NCBI GenBank assembly: GCA_021792795.1
Contig: JAJYUB010000017.1
Coordinates: forward strand, 1-64,000
DNA: 64,000 nt
Direction of reading: 5' to 3'
Source: Acidobacteriota bacterium
Lineage (GTDB): Bacteria > Acidobacteriota > Terriglobia > Terriglobales > Acidobacteriaceae
In this document: in pieces, positions 8,715 to 17,040 of the stretch
Position numbering within the stretch: position 1 is the stretch's first letter
How the letters are laid out: each line of letters opens with the position of its first letter
Made by a program: the position numbers and the translations under genes
Notes under the pieces: generated by a model
Seen by the model: the letters and a program-made list of their open reading frames with translations, nothing else
What the model was told of the DNA's origin: nothing
The model's database searches: none

Positions 8715-10088
8715 CTAAGACAGCTTTCTGTTCTCAAGCATCGTGAACATTTCACTTCTTGTCCGCCATTGATCCACACAGGCTAAGAGCCTAACGAAGC
8801 TAAACCAAACATTGAAGAAAAATGCATCGACAATGTCCTTTTGATCATTTTGAATGTCTCGGCCGTGATGGATCAATCCTGAGCGAATTTTGTAGAACTC
8901 ATCGACGTTCTGAATTATTTTCCTACGCTCGTCAACTGTATTACCCACGAGAAAAGCCATTCTTTCGCCGAGGTTCTTCTGTATCGGCTCGCTGGAGTTT
9001 CTAAGAAACAGCGATTCGGCAGCAGCAACCACAAAAACAATTTTGTGGACAACTTCTGTTGCAACGGAATGCCGAGCATGAAGCTGTAATGCTCCGTAGA
9101 GATCAGATCGAAACTCAGTTCTGGTTCGCTGTAATGCAAGTTGGTGCAAAGTTTCGAGTACTCCATCAAGTAATGGCATTTGACGCGCCTCATCTACGTT
9201 CCATGCTGCTGGGCCTTCCTCCACCGTCGCTTGGCCGATGCTTCGGATATTGCCATTTTCAACGACAATATCCTTTGATGTACGGGTGTTCTCTTTGCCC
9301 ATAGGGAGGCAGTGACTCGTAATTCGGCATGTCCAGTTAACCGGCGAAAGAAATCTAAGTAGCGCTACCGCTTCATCTGCATCAGCATGCGCCGTTTCTA
9401 TCGCTTTTCTAGGCTCAGCTTCCACATTGATGCGGGCAGCAATGGTCCCCTGTAAGCCCGAGCGCTCTCTATTGAGGGCGAGTTCTATTTCAGGTTTGCG
9501 GTTACGATCAACTTCCGGAATACGTGAGTACCAGCGATCCAACATCGACCTAGTGATCGTGAGGAACTGAACATCTCCAATGGAAAAATCATGGGCTGAA
9601 TAAGTCCTATAAACAGGAACCCAAATCTCGTGGCGCTTGGTCTCTTCTGAACATCGCCTTGCGATAAATTCGGTTAGGGGATCTGTTCTCTTTGCCTCTA
9701 AGGTTTCCTGCAACCAGATGAACACCTCATCAAGTACAAATTGCGTTGAAACACGACCTTTTAATGGTGCGGTGCGCTCTAGCATAGACGCGAGCTGTTT
9801 GATGGCCTCGAATCCTTCTCCATCCCATCCCACGCGATGTCCACCCGATTCCCAGAAACGTCCGGTTTCTTCGCCGAGACCGTTTACAGAATGTTCACGG
9901 ATGGCGATGCTTCCAATCATGTCCTGCTGTGTGAGATTTGCAACTGGATGGATATCAGTCCTCTGGAGACGAGGTGGTTGGGTTCGGCCAAAAGTGCCAA
10001 CCTTAGCTAGTATATCTTGGGCGAGCTCTGTGAACCTTGCTGCAGCCTGTTCAATAAATTCGATTTTCGGCGATTCGTGAGGCTTCAT
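8715..10088 (-). CDS. HEPN-domain protein, possible anti-phage or RNase effector
   Basis: A 457-residue protein of unknown function. Near the C-terminus it has an R-x4-H motif (RSGLIHHG, R402, H407) within EFYKIRSGLIHHG, which is the catalytic signature of HEPN ribonucleases as found in ApeA-like and other defence proteins. The rest contains no membrane segment or signal; two alpha-rich parts flank a central region. Base composition is visibly more A+T-rich than the neighbouring genes, suggesting recent acquisition. It sits as cargo between the transfer operon and the integration module. It might instead be a HEPN protein with a regulatory role. The ATG at 10088 has no strong ribosome site. 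Assignment rests on the short motif and its helical context. Confidence 0.6.
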   Translation of the reverse strand: MKPHESPKIEFIEQAAARFTELAQDILAKVGTFGRTQPPRLQRTDIHPVANLTQQDMIGSIAIREHSVNGLGEETGRFWESGGHRVGWDGEGFEAIKQLASMLERTAPLKGRVSTQFVLDEVFIWLQETLEAKRTDPLTEFIARRCSEETKRHEIWVPVYRTYSAHDFSIGDVQFLTITRSMLDRWYSRIPEVDRNRKPEIELALNRERSGLQGTIAARINVEAEPRKAIETAHADADEAVALLRFLSPVNWTCRITSHCLPMGKENTRTSKDIVVENGNIRSIGQATVEEGPAAWNVDEARQMPLLDGVLETLHQLALQRTRTEFRSDLYGALQLHARHSVATEVVHKIVFVVAAAESLFLRNSSEPIQKNLGERMAFLVGNTVDERRKIIQNVDEFYKIRSGLIHHGRDIQNDQKDIVDAFFFNVWFSFVRLLACVDQWRTRSEMFTMLENRKLS

Positions 10089-10267
10089 AGTGAACTCTAC
10101 GGAAAACGTCTAATATAAGCGCTCCCATTGAATCATCCCACACAAGCGGCGGCCATGATGCCCTAGTGTCATGGGACAAGGGGCGGAGCGAATCCCGGCG
10201 GGATATCCTCACTTTCAGCAAAGTCGCCTTCGCATCAACTGGTGCCCCCCCCGAGTAGCACACAGCA

Positions 10268-10400
10268 TGGCATTCCCACGATAATCAGCGAAAGAGCCGC
10301 GTGCTGGCGCGAGTCAAGACACGATCATGCTGGATGGAACTCCGGCATGTCTTGACGTGGGCCGGAGCGCGGCCAGAATCATGCAGTCGTGGGAATGCCA
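10268..10400. repeat. Nested inverted repeats, candidate oriT or structured terminator
   Basis: Outer arms TGGCATTCCCACGA (10268-10281) and TCGTGGGAATGCCA (10387-10400) are perfect 14-base inverted repeats. Inside them GTCAAGACA (10313-10321) and TGTCTTGAC (10348-10356) form a second perfect pair. The right outer arm overlaps the 3' end of the methyltransferase gene. No T-run follows on either side. The arrangement could be an origin of transfer, a recombination site or a bidirectional RNA structure. Confidence 0.55.
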
Positions 10401-11098
10401 CGGGAGAAACGCCTCGCGGCAATCCTTTCATGGACGCGCTGCATGCGCGCCGACGCCGCTGCGTGGTACGTCTCATCCAGTTCTATTCCAAGGTATCGGC
10501 GGCCAGTCAACAGGGCTGCAGCGCAGCTCGATGCCGAACCGCAGAAGGGATCGAGCACCAACTCGTCCGGCAGCGTGAATGCGCGAACCAGAGGCACCAG
10601 TGAGACAACTGCTTTCTGGGTGGGATGGAGAGCATCGCCGGTATAGAAAAGCCGCTGCACATCCGGTAGCGGATTCTTCGGCAGCGGCGGTCTGCCTTTC
10701 GCCAGCAGATACGCCTGTTCGTGCTGACACTTCATAAATTTCGCGCTCGACGCGTAGCTCTTGCGAAATACGAAGTGCCCCACAGGGTGAAATCCTGCGC
10801 CGCGCCATGCATCGAGAAAATCATCGGCGCGCGGCCAGCCGTAGAAACATACCATCAAGCGGTTCTGCTTCAGTACACGATACGCCGCTGCCATGGCGGG
10901 TTTCAGCCAGTTGTCGTCCCGGTCATTCTGGAGGGTTCGTCCAGTCCGGTCGCGGTAGTTCACCAGATACGGCGGATCGGTGAGGATGAAATCGACGCTC
11001 TCGGCGGGCAGCCGACGCATCGCTTCGATGCAGTCGCCGTGCAGGATGCGGTTCGTTGCGTGGTCCTCTGTTGTGCGGATTGTGGTGGTGATTGTCAT
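10379..11098 (-). CDS. Solitary DNA (N4/N6) methyltransferase
   Basis: This 239-residue enzyme transfers a methyl group from S-adenosylmethionine to adenine N6 or cytosine N4. Catalytic motif IV is DPPY (residues 41-44) and the AdoMet-binding motif I is DPFCGSASS (about 183-191). This order is typical of beta-type enzymes. The HPTQKAV motif precedes motif I. No restriction endonuclease is adjacent, so it is an orphan enzyme, as is common on conjugative elements for anti-restriction or regulation. The ATG at 11098 is preceded by GGAGA at eight bases; an ATG at 11113 is also possible. Confidence 0.9.
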   Translation of the reverse strand: MTITTTIRTTEDHATNRILHGDCIEAMRRLPAESVDFILTDPPYLVNYRDRTGRTLQNDRDDNWLKPAMAAAYRVLKQNRLMVCFYGWPRADDFLDAWRGAGFHPVGHFVFRKSYASSAKFMKCQHEQAYLLAKGRPPLPKNPLPDVQRLFYTGDALHPTQKAVVSLVPLVRAFTLPDELVLDPFCGSASSCAAALLTGRRYLGIELDETYHAAASARMQRVHERIAARRFSRGIPTTA

Positions 11099-11215
11099 GG
11101 TTTCGATCTCCATTTTCTGCCCGTGTCTTTGAAACTCTCAGGGCACACCGGGCGAAGCCATGCAAGGGTCCGGCTCCCCAGGCCAAAGGTCGCTTTTTGG
11201 GAGGGCAACCGAAAG

Positions 11216-11245
11216 AAATTTGTCCGCGTACTGTGCGACAAATTT
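11216..11245. promoter_or_regulatory. Inverted repeat upstream of the methyltransferase gene
   Basis: AAATTTGTC (11216-11224) and GACAAATTT (11237-11245) are perfect 9-base arms with a 12-base spacer, about 120 bases upstream of the methyltransferase start. The symmetry suggests a dimeric regulator site. The surrounding 11114-11465 holds no supported gene. Confidence 0.4.
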
Positions 11246-11465
11246 GTTTGGGGAGGAACCGGAAAAGCAGAGACCTGCCGTGCCGCCAGGGCGCCGGGTT
11301 TTGACCCGCAGCAGTGCCTGAGAGCGCAAAAGATCGGGAAGGGCATGAGTGCCACTGCTACGCACATAATTCGCAGAGACCCCTATGAACACTGCATACT
11401 GTGAGGATGGCGACCTCTTGCTTCGATCACGCGACTGCACCAGAAACTATGCGGATGTCCTGCCA

Positions 11466-11490
11466 GGAAATCTCACGGAAAAATTTTCCG
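11466..11490 (+). promoter_or_regulatory. Operator-like palindrome, copy 2 (before excisionase gene)
   Basis: GGAAATCTCA followed by CGGAAAAATTTTCCG, 67 bases before the ATG at 11558. It matches the site at 8378-8402 at 24 of 25 positions, in opposite orientation. See the paired finding. Confidence 0.6.
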
Positions 11491-11557
11491 AGGAAAGTGT
11501 CTGGCAGCCGCCTACTCTGGGCACAAGGACGGAACGCATTTGTCCGAAGGAGCCTCC

Positions 11558-11827
11558 ATGCGCGATTCCTTTCTATTAGCAGCTCAGTCCCTTTCAGGAC
11601 TACATCAGGAACAGGCAGACCCGTTCGATCTCGGCGAGCGTCTACTGACCGCGCGAGAAGTGGCAGCGCGACTCGGTGTCTCCGAACGCTGGCTGCGCGA
11701 CCATGCCACGCGGCGCAATCCACGAATACCAGCTATCAAGCTTGGCCCGCTGGTGCGTTTCCGCTGGACGGACGTTCAGGCGTTCGTTGCGAAACTTGAG
11801 ACCGAAAAGAACTTCAAACATCGCTAA
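11558..11827 (+). CDS. Excisionase/AlpA-like helix-turn-helix protein
   Basis: An 89-residue DNA-binding protein with a winged-helix MerR/AlpA-type fold: LLTAREVAARLGVSERWLRDHA forms the HTH and IKLGPLVRFRWTDVQAFV the wing and following helix. Members of this family direct integrase towards excision or activate element genes. The start is the ATG at 11558 with GAAGGAG five bases upstream; an earlier TTG in frame is less likely. It lies 61 bases before the recombinase gene, probably in the same transcript. Confidence 0.85.
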   Translation: MRDSFLLAAQSLSGLHQEQADPFDLGERLLTAREVAARLGVSERWLRDHATRRNPRIPAIKLGPLVRFRWTDVQAFVAKLETEKNFKHR

Positions 11828-11888
11828 AACAATGGTTTAATGGAACCGTTCTCCACGGCCAAGGCAGTACCAGAAATGGAGAATAGCA

Positions 11889-13151
11889 ATGGCAATGAAA
11901 TATCAGAAAGGCACCGTCTACCTTCGGGGAACGCGGGTGAAGATGTGGTACGGACAGTACCTCGTCTACAGGAAAGACCAAAACGGAAAGGAGATACGCA
12001 AGCAACGCAATGTCCGCATCTGCCCCAAAGCCAACACGCCAAAATGGAAGGCGGAGCAGATGTTGCAGGAAATCATCCTGAAGGAGAGCCAAGGTCTCGG
12101 TCCGACACCAACGCTCCCTCCCGATGATTCTGTCACGTTCCGCTGGTATGTGAAACAGCGGTATATCCCGATGCGGCAGGGGGGTTGGAGTCCGGCTTAC
12201 AAGAAGACGAACACCTACCAACTGGAGCATTATCTGATCTCGCACTTTGGGGATCTGCCGCTACGCAATCTCAGTACGTTCGAGATTCAGGTGTGGCTGA
12301 ATGGCATAGCGGAAAAGGGATATTCACAGGCAGTCGTTCGCCAGTGCTTTTCCAACATGCGTGCAATCACCCATATGGCCAGGAAACAGAAGTATCTGGC
12401 CGAGGACCCCGGAGAAGACGTGACCATGCCGTTGACCGATTTCGTAGAAAAGCCCGTGATGACGCGAGATCAAATTCTCGCGCTGCTCGGGGCCATCGAG
12501 GACGTGCATGATCTCTGCCTGATGTACGTGGCCATCTTTTGCGGGCCGCGCACCAGCGAGGCTATGGGGCTGCAATGGAAGTCCTGGACGGGAACTGCTC
12601 TTATGCCCTACGGCACGGCGTATGAAGGGCAGTTCTACAAAGGGCGCTTCAAAACAAAGGCCAGCAAAGCACCCATCCCTGTTCCCGAGCAAGTCAGGCC
12701 GGTCATCGAAGCATGGCGGAGAATCTGCACCGACTCCTCGCCGGAAGCGTTGATGTTCCCGACCTTCGGGCGAGGAAACCGTAAGGGAGAGGCCGTACCG
12801 CGCTGCGGGAAAAACTTCCTGCGGTGCCGGATTCGCCCGATCTCTCGCAAGCTGGAGATTCCAGATCGGCTGGTCACCTTTCAGGTGATGCGCCGGACGA
12901 TGGGGACGGACATGCAGCATCACGGCTCGCTCAAAGACACTCAGGGCGCGTTACGCCACTCCAGCATCAAGACAACTGGCGATGTGTATGTGCAGACCAT
13001 CGATGAGAGTGTTGCGCGGGCGGTAAGTTCCAGGACCACGGCGGTGCTTGGCAGTTGGACAGCCCCGGCTGAAAGGCTGGGACTGACGGGCCGGAACATC
13101 CGGAGCGTGCCACTGGCAGAGCAACAGCAAGAAGGTCGGATCGCAATTTGA
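11889..13151 (+). CDS. Tyrosine recombinase (ICE integrase)
   Basis: A 420-residue site-specific recombinase. It has an N-terminal arm-binding portion, a core-binding SAM-like domain around residues 85-190 and a C-terminal catalytic domain. Visible catalytic positions are R221 (FCGPRTSEA), R335 in VMRRT, H356 in LRHSS and the nucleophile Y366 in DVYVQ. The box II histidine usually found three residues before the second arginine appears to be Q (FQVMRR), a variation. GGAG stands seven bases before the ATG. The gene ends 50 bases from the tRNA-Asn 3' end, its presumed target. Confidence 0.93.
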   Translation: MAMKYQKGTVYLRGTRVKMWYGQYLVYRKDQNGKEIRKQRNVRICPKANTPKWKAEQMLQEIILKESQGLGPTPTLPPDDSVTFRWYVKQRYIPMRQGGWSPAYKKTNTYQLEHYLISHFGDLPLRNLSTFEIQVWLNGIAEKGYSQAVVRQCFSNMRAITHMARKQKYLAEDPGEDVTMPLTDFVEKPVMTRDQILALLGAIEDVHDLCLMYVAIFCGPRTSEAMGLQWKSWTGTALMPYGTAYEGQFYKGRFKTKASKAPIPVPEQVRPVIEAWRRICTDSSPEALMFPTFGRGNRKGEAVPRCGKNFLRCRIRPISRKLEIPDRLVTFQVMRRTMGTDMQHHGSLKDTQGALRHSSIKTTGDVYVQTIDESVARAVSSRTTAVLGSWTAPAERLGLTGRNIRSVPLAEQQQEGRIAI

Positions 13152-13166
13152 CGAAGTTTGACGAAG
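13147..13166 (+). repeat. Tandem TTTGACGAAG repeat at the element end
   Basis: Two directly adjacent copies of TTTGACGAAG (13147-13156 and 13157-13166) overlap the recombinase stop and lie 36 bases from the tRNA end. Such short direct repeats beside an attachment core are often recombinase arm-binding sites; that role is inferred. Confidence 0.5.
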
Positions 13167-13200
13167 TTTTTGGGAGGGAATGATGCAAGTTGTTGATTTA

Positions 13201-13277
<77 letters not shown>

Positions 13278-13325
13278 TGAGGACGCGATGGGATTCGTCT
13301 ACATCGTAAGGTAACAAATCGCCGG

Positions 13326-13356
13326 ACCATCGTCAAAGCGAACCATCGTCAAAGCG
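13326..13356 (+). repeat. Tandem 16-base duplication
   Basis: ACCATCGTCAAAGCG occurs at 13326-13340 and 13342-13356. It lies on the chromosomal side of the tRNA. Function unknown; probably replication slippage. Confidence 0.6.
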
Positions 13357-13450
13357 ATCGGCGAATTTTTCCATGTTTCCTGTATCTATTTCTGTGCAAC
13401 CCGGGTTTGACCGCAAGATCGAATTGCTATCATCAAAACCGGAGAAGATT

Positions 13451-13999
13451 ATGCAAACTGTCACGCCAAGAATTTCCCGTTTAGGCCGCAACGACGTCAC
13501 TGCAGAGACCGGCGAGATCTACGACCGCTACATGCGGCAGCGCGGAAACGTTCCCAACATGTTTCGCACGGTCGCGCACCGGTCAGAAATTTTTCAGACC
13601 ATGATTGCCCATTTTGAAGCGGTCCTGCACACCGGCACCCTGCCGCTCAAGCTGAAAGAACTAGCTATCGTGCGCACCTCCCAGCTAAACCGGTGCAGCT
13701 ATTGTCTGGCTTCGCATTCGCGCATCTGCAAAACGCTGGGATGGAGCGACGACCAGTTGGTCAACCTGGCCGACTATGCCCAGCGCGACGATTTCACCCA
13801 CGCGGAAAAAGTGGCCCTGCAACTGGCCGAGTGGATGACGCGCAACCAAGGCCCTCTCACCGAGGAACAATGGCAGCAGGTTCGCGATGTGTACTCCGAG
13901 GGCGAAGTTGTAGAACTGATGGCCGCCATTGGATTGTTCAACTACTTCAACCGCTTCAATAATCTGCTCGACATGGAAGCCACCGCGCCGGCCCACTGA
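13451..13999 (+). CDS. AhpD/carboxymuconolactone decarboxylase-family protein
   Basis: A 182-residue all-helical protein with the family's CxxC redox motif and downstream histidine (CSYCLASH, about residues 86-93). Relatives act as peroxidase partners (AhpD) or gamma-carboxymuconolactone decarboxylases; the CxxC-H set favours a peroxidase-like redox role. ELAIVRTSQLN before the motif is typical. The ATG at 13451 has GGAG seven bases upstream; in-frame codons further left are unlikely to be translated. It is a single gene convergent with the CAP-domain gene. Confidence 0.85.
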   Translation: MQTVTPRISRLGRNDVTAETGEIYDRYMRQRGNVPNMFRTVAHRSEIFQTMIAHFEAVLHTGTLPLKLKELAIVRTSQLNRCSYCLASHSRICKTLGWSDDQLVNLADYAQRDDFTHAEKVALQLAEWMTRNQGPLTEEQWQQVRDVYSEGEVVELMAAIGLFNYFNRFNNLLDMEATAPAH

Positions 14000-14011
14000 G
14001 ATGGTGCCGGC

Positions 14012-14794
14012 TCAAAATAACAGGACCACAATCTGATACGCCGTGAAGCCGTTCTGATTCGCAGGATTGCACGCCCCCACGACTGCGCTGCGATACGTCC
14101 CGGCGGCAATTCCCTGTTTCACCCGGTTCGGCAACTGGCGCAGGTCCACCGTGCCGTACCTCATAATCAGCCTGGGCAACGGTTGTTGCGGCCTCGGGTC
14201 CGCATCGCAGTAGCTGGTTGCCCTGGCATCCCCAGGCTGCACCCGCAAGCCATGCTGGGCCAGCAAAGTGGCCACTTGTTTCTCCTGCTGCGGCCGTGTC
14301 AGCGACGGCACCTCGCGGGCGAAATCTTGCACCGCGTACAGTTCCCCACGACGCTGCACAATCGCAATGCCAACGGCGTTCACCCGCGGGTCCAGCAGGT
14401 TCGCGCGATGCGGCGGCGAATGCATCCACTCATCGTTGATTTGTCCAGGCGTGGGAGCGTCCGCAACATTCTCCGCAACCGTGCTGCAATGCACCCCCGC
14501 CTGCTGCACGCGAACGATCAGGTCCGGCTCGCCCGGCAGTTGATGCGACAGCCTTCCCGACGCGACCATGCGCTGCGCATGCTCCCATGCGGCTTGCGTC
14601 AACGCTCGATCCGAATGGACCGGCAACAGCCCCTGCGACGATCGGTCCTGGTTCGTCGCCTGCAGAAGATCGGCGGCGGCGCTCCGCTCCGTCTCGTTCA
14701 TTGAGGAGTGTGGCGCGTCGCTTTGCGAGCGCGCCGGAAACGGAAGCGCGAGAAAAACTATGGTCAGAAGCAGTGCCGGTTTTGTGGACCGCAT
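14012..14794 (-). CDS. Secreted CAP-domain (SCP/YkwD-like) protein
   Basis: A 260-residue exported protein with a Sec signal (residues 1-23, ending ARS) and a CAP domain at about residues 40-165. The domain shows AAWEHAQRMVASGRLSH, VAENVADA and HSPPHRANLLDPRVNAVGIA, the last being the characteristic CAP signature. The C-terminal 90 residues, with two cysteines (SYCDADP, VGACNP), have no recognised domain. Bacterial CAP proteins are extracytoplasmic with generally unknown substrates. Confidence 0.85.
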   Translation of the reverse strand: MRSTKPALLLTIVFLALPFPARSQSDAPHSSMNETERSAAADLLQATNQDRSSQGLLPVHSDRALTQAAWEHAQRMVASGRLSHQLPGEPDLIVRVQQAGVHCSTVAENVADAPTPGQINDEWMHSPPHRANLLDPRVNAVGIAIVQRRGELYAVQDFAREVPSLTRPQQEKQVATLLAQHGLRVQPGDARATSYCDADPRPQQPLPRLIMRYGTVDLRQLPNRVKQGIAAGTYRSAVVGACNPANQNGFTAYQIVVLLF

Positions 14795-14887
14795 GGCCTT
14801 CTCCCATCCCGAAGTATTTTTTCAGTTGCTGAGATGCGGACCTATTTCTATCCCACCCTTCGCAAACAACGCGGCAAGGATTGATTG

Positions 14888-15353
14888 GATAAGGACGAAG
14901 GTCCCTGCCGAGCGCGAGGAAGGCACCCAAGATGATTCTACCCGGTTGCGATTTTCATCCCAGTTGGAACAGGCGGCGGTTTTCGATGCGGAGACCGGCG
15001 CAGTGGCGGCCAGGAAGTTGGCCGTGCGACTCTCCTGGATGCTGCGGCAGAATGTTGGATATCCAGAGATCGCCCGTATCGAGAGCGGCCTGCGGGCGCC
15101 CCTGGTCGGCGTGCGCCATATCGAAGGATTGATTGGGCGCTCGCGCATCCGGCCATAGGCTGGAATGTTCGCATGGAAGCATCGTGGCCTGTGGTCGAGG
15201 GCCGTGTCGATGGTTGGCGGGGAGGTTTGCCCCACCGTTTGGCGATGCAGCGTGAATCTACCGGAGCTCTGCTCCTCAACCCCTCTGGCTACGATAGCGA
15301 TGCCGCCGCAGCGCACAGCAAATCTTTGCCTTGGCAAAACCTTCGTCCTTATT
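14888..15353 (+). mobile_element. Internally deleted IS110/IS1111-type copy
   Basis: This roughly 466-base segment is a deleted relative of the intact element at 16961-18315. It begins GATAAGGACGAAGG and ends with CCTTCGTCCTTAT, a perfect 13-base inverted pair. From 14932 it matches the first 65 or so bases of the transposase gene, then jumps to the last 150 bases (joined near 15000) and continues through the whole right-hand non-coding segment (15160-15339). A one-base loss near 14965 also shifts the frame, so no transposase is made. It may be mobilised in trans. Confidence 0.85.
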
Positions 15354-15481
15354 GAGGGGGGCGCCCGGCCCACGTTTGCGACTGATTACCCATGTCACGG
15401 ATGCGCTTGCCGGAGGTGAGGGGGCGGGCCTATACTTCGTAGGTTTGGCCGAAATAGGGTTTGTGGAGACGAAAGGGAGAA

Positions 15482-15509
15482 CCCCAGGTCTCGGAAGCGA
15501 GACCTGGGG
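15482..15509. repeat. Perfect palindromic hairpin
   Basis: CCCCAGGTCTC, loop GGAAGC, GAGACCTGGGG. Strong hairpin ahead of glutamate dehydrogenase, without a T-run. The sequence around 31041-31066 (CCCAGGTCTCAGAATC...) resembles half of it, so it may be a degenerate dispersed repeat. Confidence 0.7.
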
Positions 15510-15641
15510 CACCCAGGTTTTTCTTCATCCCCACTCAAGCGTCGCTGCGGCGACAAGGCTTGCAAGGGCACCGTGCGACCAGGATTGCCGAGGCGACCAG
15601 GATCGCACATGAAATTTCGGCAGACAGAAGCGGAGAGTTGT

Positions 15642-16907
15642 ATGGCGTCAGTAGCGATTGAGCAGGAAATGAATCCATGGGAAGCGCAGGCGGCCCGATT
15701 TGATTTTGCGGCAAAGAAGCTGAACCTGGACGACGATTTGTGGAAGGTGCTGCGGTCGCCCAGCCGGGAGATCATTGTGCATTTTCCGGTGCTGATGGAT
15801 GACGGGCACGTTGAGTTGATGACCGGATTCCGGGTGCATCACTCGCTGGCGCGGGGGCCGGCGAAGGGCGGCATTCGCTACTCCCCGGACCTGACGCTGG
15901 ATGAAGTGCGGGCGCTGGCGAGCTGGATGACATGGAAGTGCGCGGTTGTGGACATTCCGTTTGGCGGGGCGAAGGGCGGAGTGATCTGCGACCCGAAGAA
16001 GCTATCGCGGGGCGAGCTGGAGCGTATCACGCGGCGGTACACGTCGGAGATCATCGAATTTCTGGGGCCGGAAAAAGATGTGCCTGCGCCGGACGTGAAC
16101 ACGAATGAGCAGACCATGGCGTGGGTGATGGACACCTACTCCATGCACATGCGGCAGACGGTGACCAGCGTGGTGACGGGCAAGCCGATCGAGCTGGGCG
16201 GGTCGCGCGGGCGGCGGCAGGCAACGGGGCGCGGGGTGCGGGTGGTGTGCCTGGAGGCGCTGCGGCACCTGAAGATGCCGGTGGAAGGTTGTCGGATCAT
16301 CATCCAGGGATTTGGCAATGTGGGGTCGAACGCGGCCGAGCTGCTGGCGGAAGTGGGCTGCAAGATCATCGGGATTGCGGAGTACGACGGCGGGCTGTAC
16401 AACGCGAACGGGATGGACATCCATGCGTTGAACCGGCACCACAAGGACCACGGCACGATTGTCGGGTTCCACGGAGCGGAGGCGGCGGATTCGGCGCAGT
16501 TGCTGACGACGGCGTGCGACATTCTGATTCCGGCGGCGACGGAAAACGTGATTACCAGCCACAATGCGGGGAAAATTTCGGCGAGGATTGTGTGCGAGGG
16601 GGCGAACGGGCCGACGACGGCGTTTGCGGATGACATCCTGGGAGAGAAGGGCGTGTTTATTATTCCGGACATCCTGGCGAATGCGGGGGGCGTGACGGCG
16701 TCGTACTTTGAGTGGGTGCAGGACCGGCAGGGATATTTCTGGAAGGAAGAAGTGGTGAATGAGCGGCTGGACGAGATCCTGGTAAATAGCTTTGAGCATG
16801 TAATTCGCTATCGGCTGGCGCATGGCGTGAACAACCGAATTGCGGCATACATGCTGGCCATGGATCGAGTGGCGGGAGTGATTCGCCAGCGCGGATTTTA
16901 CGCGTAG
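15642..16907 (+). CDS. gdhA: Glutamate dehydrogenase
   Basis: This 421-residue enzyme catalyses reversible oxidative deamination of glutamate to 2-oxoglutarate and ammonia with NAD(P). The N-terminal Glu/Leu/Phe/Val dehydrogenase dimerisation domain has GPAKGGIRY and the region WMTWKCAVVDIPFGGAKGG, with a catalytic-type lysine near residue 99. The C-terminal Rossmann domain has IQGFGNVGSNAAELL from about residue 222. Length is typical of small hexameric GDHs. The ATG at 15642 follows GGAGAG; an earlier ATG at 15609 adds eleven residues. It lies between two copies of the same IS type. Confidence 0.95.
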   Translation: MASVAIEQEMNPWEAQAARFDFAAKKLNLDDDLWKVLRSPSREIIVHFPVLMDDGHVELMTGFRVHHSLARGPAKGGIRYSPDLTLDEVRALASWMTWKCAVVDIPFGGAKGGVICDPKKLSRGELERITRRYTSEIIEFLGPEKDVPAPDVNTNEQTMAWVMDTYSMHMRQTVTSVVTGKPIELGGSRGRRQATGRGVRVVCLEALRHLKMPVEGCRIIIQGFGNVGSNAAELLAEVGCKIIGIAEYDGGLYNANGMDIHALNRHHKDHGTIVGFHGAEAADSAQLLTTACDILIPAATENVITSHNAGKISARIVCEGANGPTTAFADDILGEKGVFIIPDILANAGGVTASYFEWVQDRQGYFWKEEVVNERLDEILVNSFEHVIRYRLAHGVNNRIAAYMLAMDRVAGVIRQRGFYA

Positions 16908-17040
16908 GGAGAACGAGGATTCGCAGCCCACTCAAGCCAACTGATGGCTTGAATTGATGGGATAAGGACGAAGGCTTCTACGATGGACCTATGGTTTTTG
17001 GTTGAGGACCAGGAACTGTGGGAACAAGGAGAAGCCTTCT

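Noticed and set aside
10721-11404. A 227-residue plus-strand frame opposite the methyltransferase and its leader
   Set aside because: The methyltransferase motifs DPPY and DPFCGS decide the strand; the rest of this frame has no domain.
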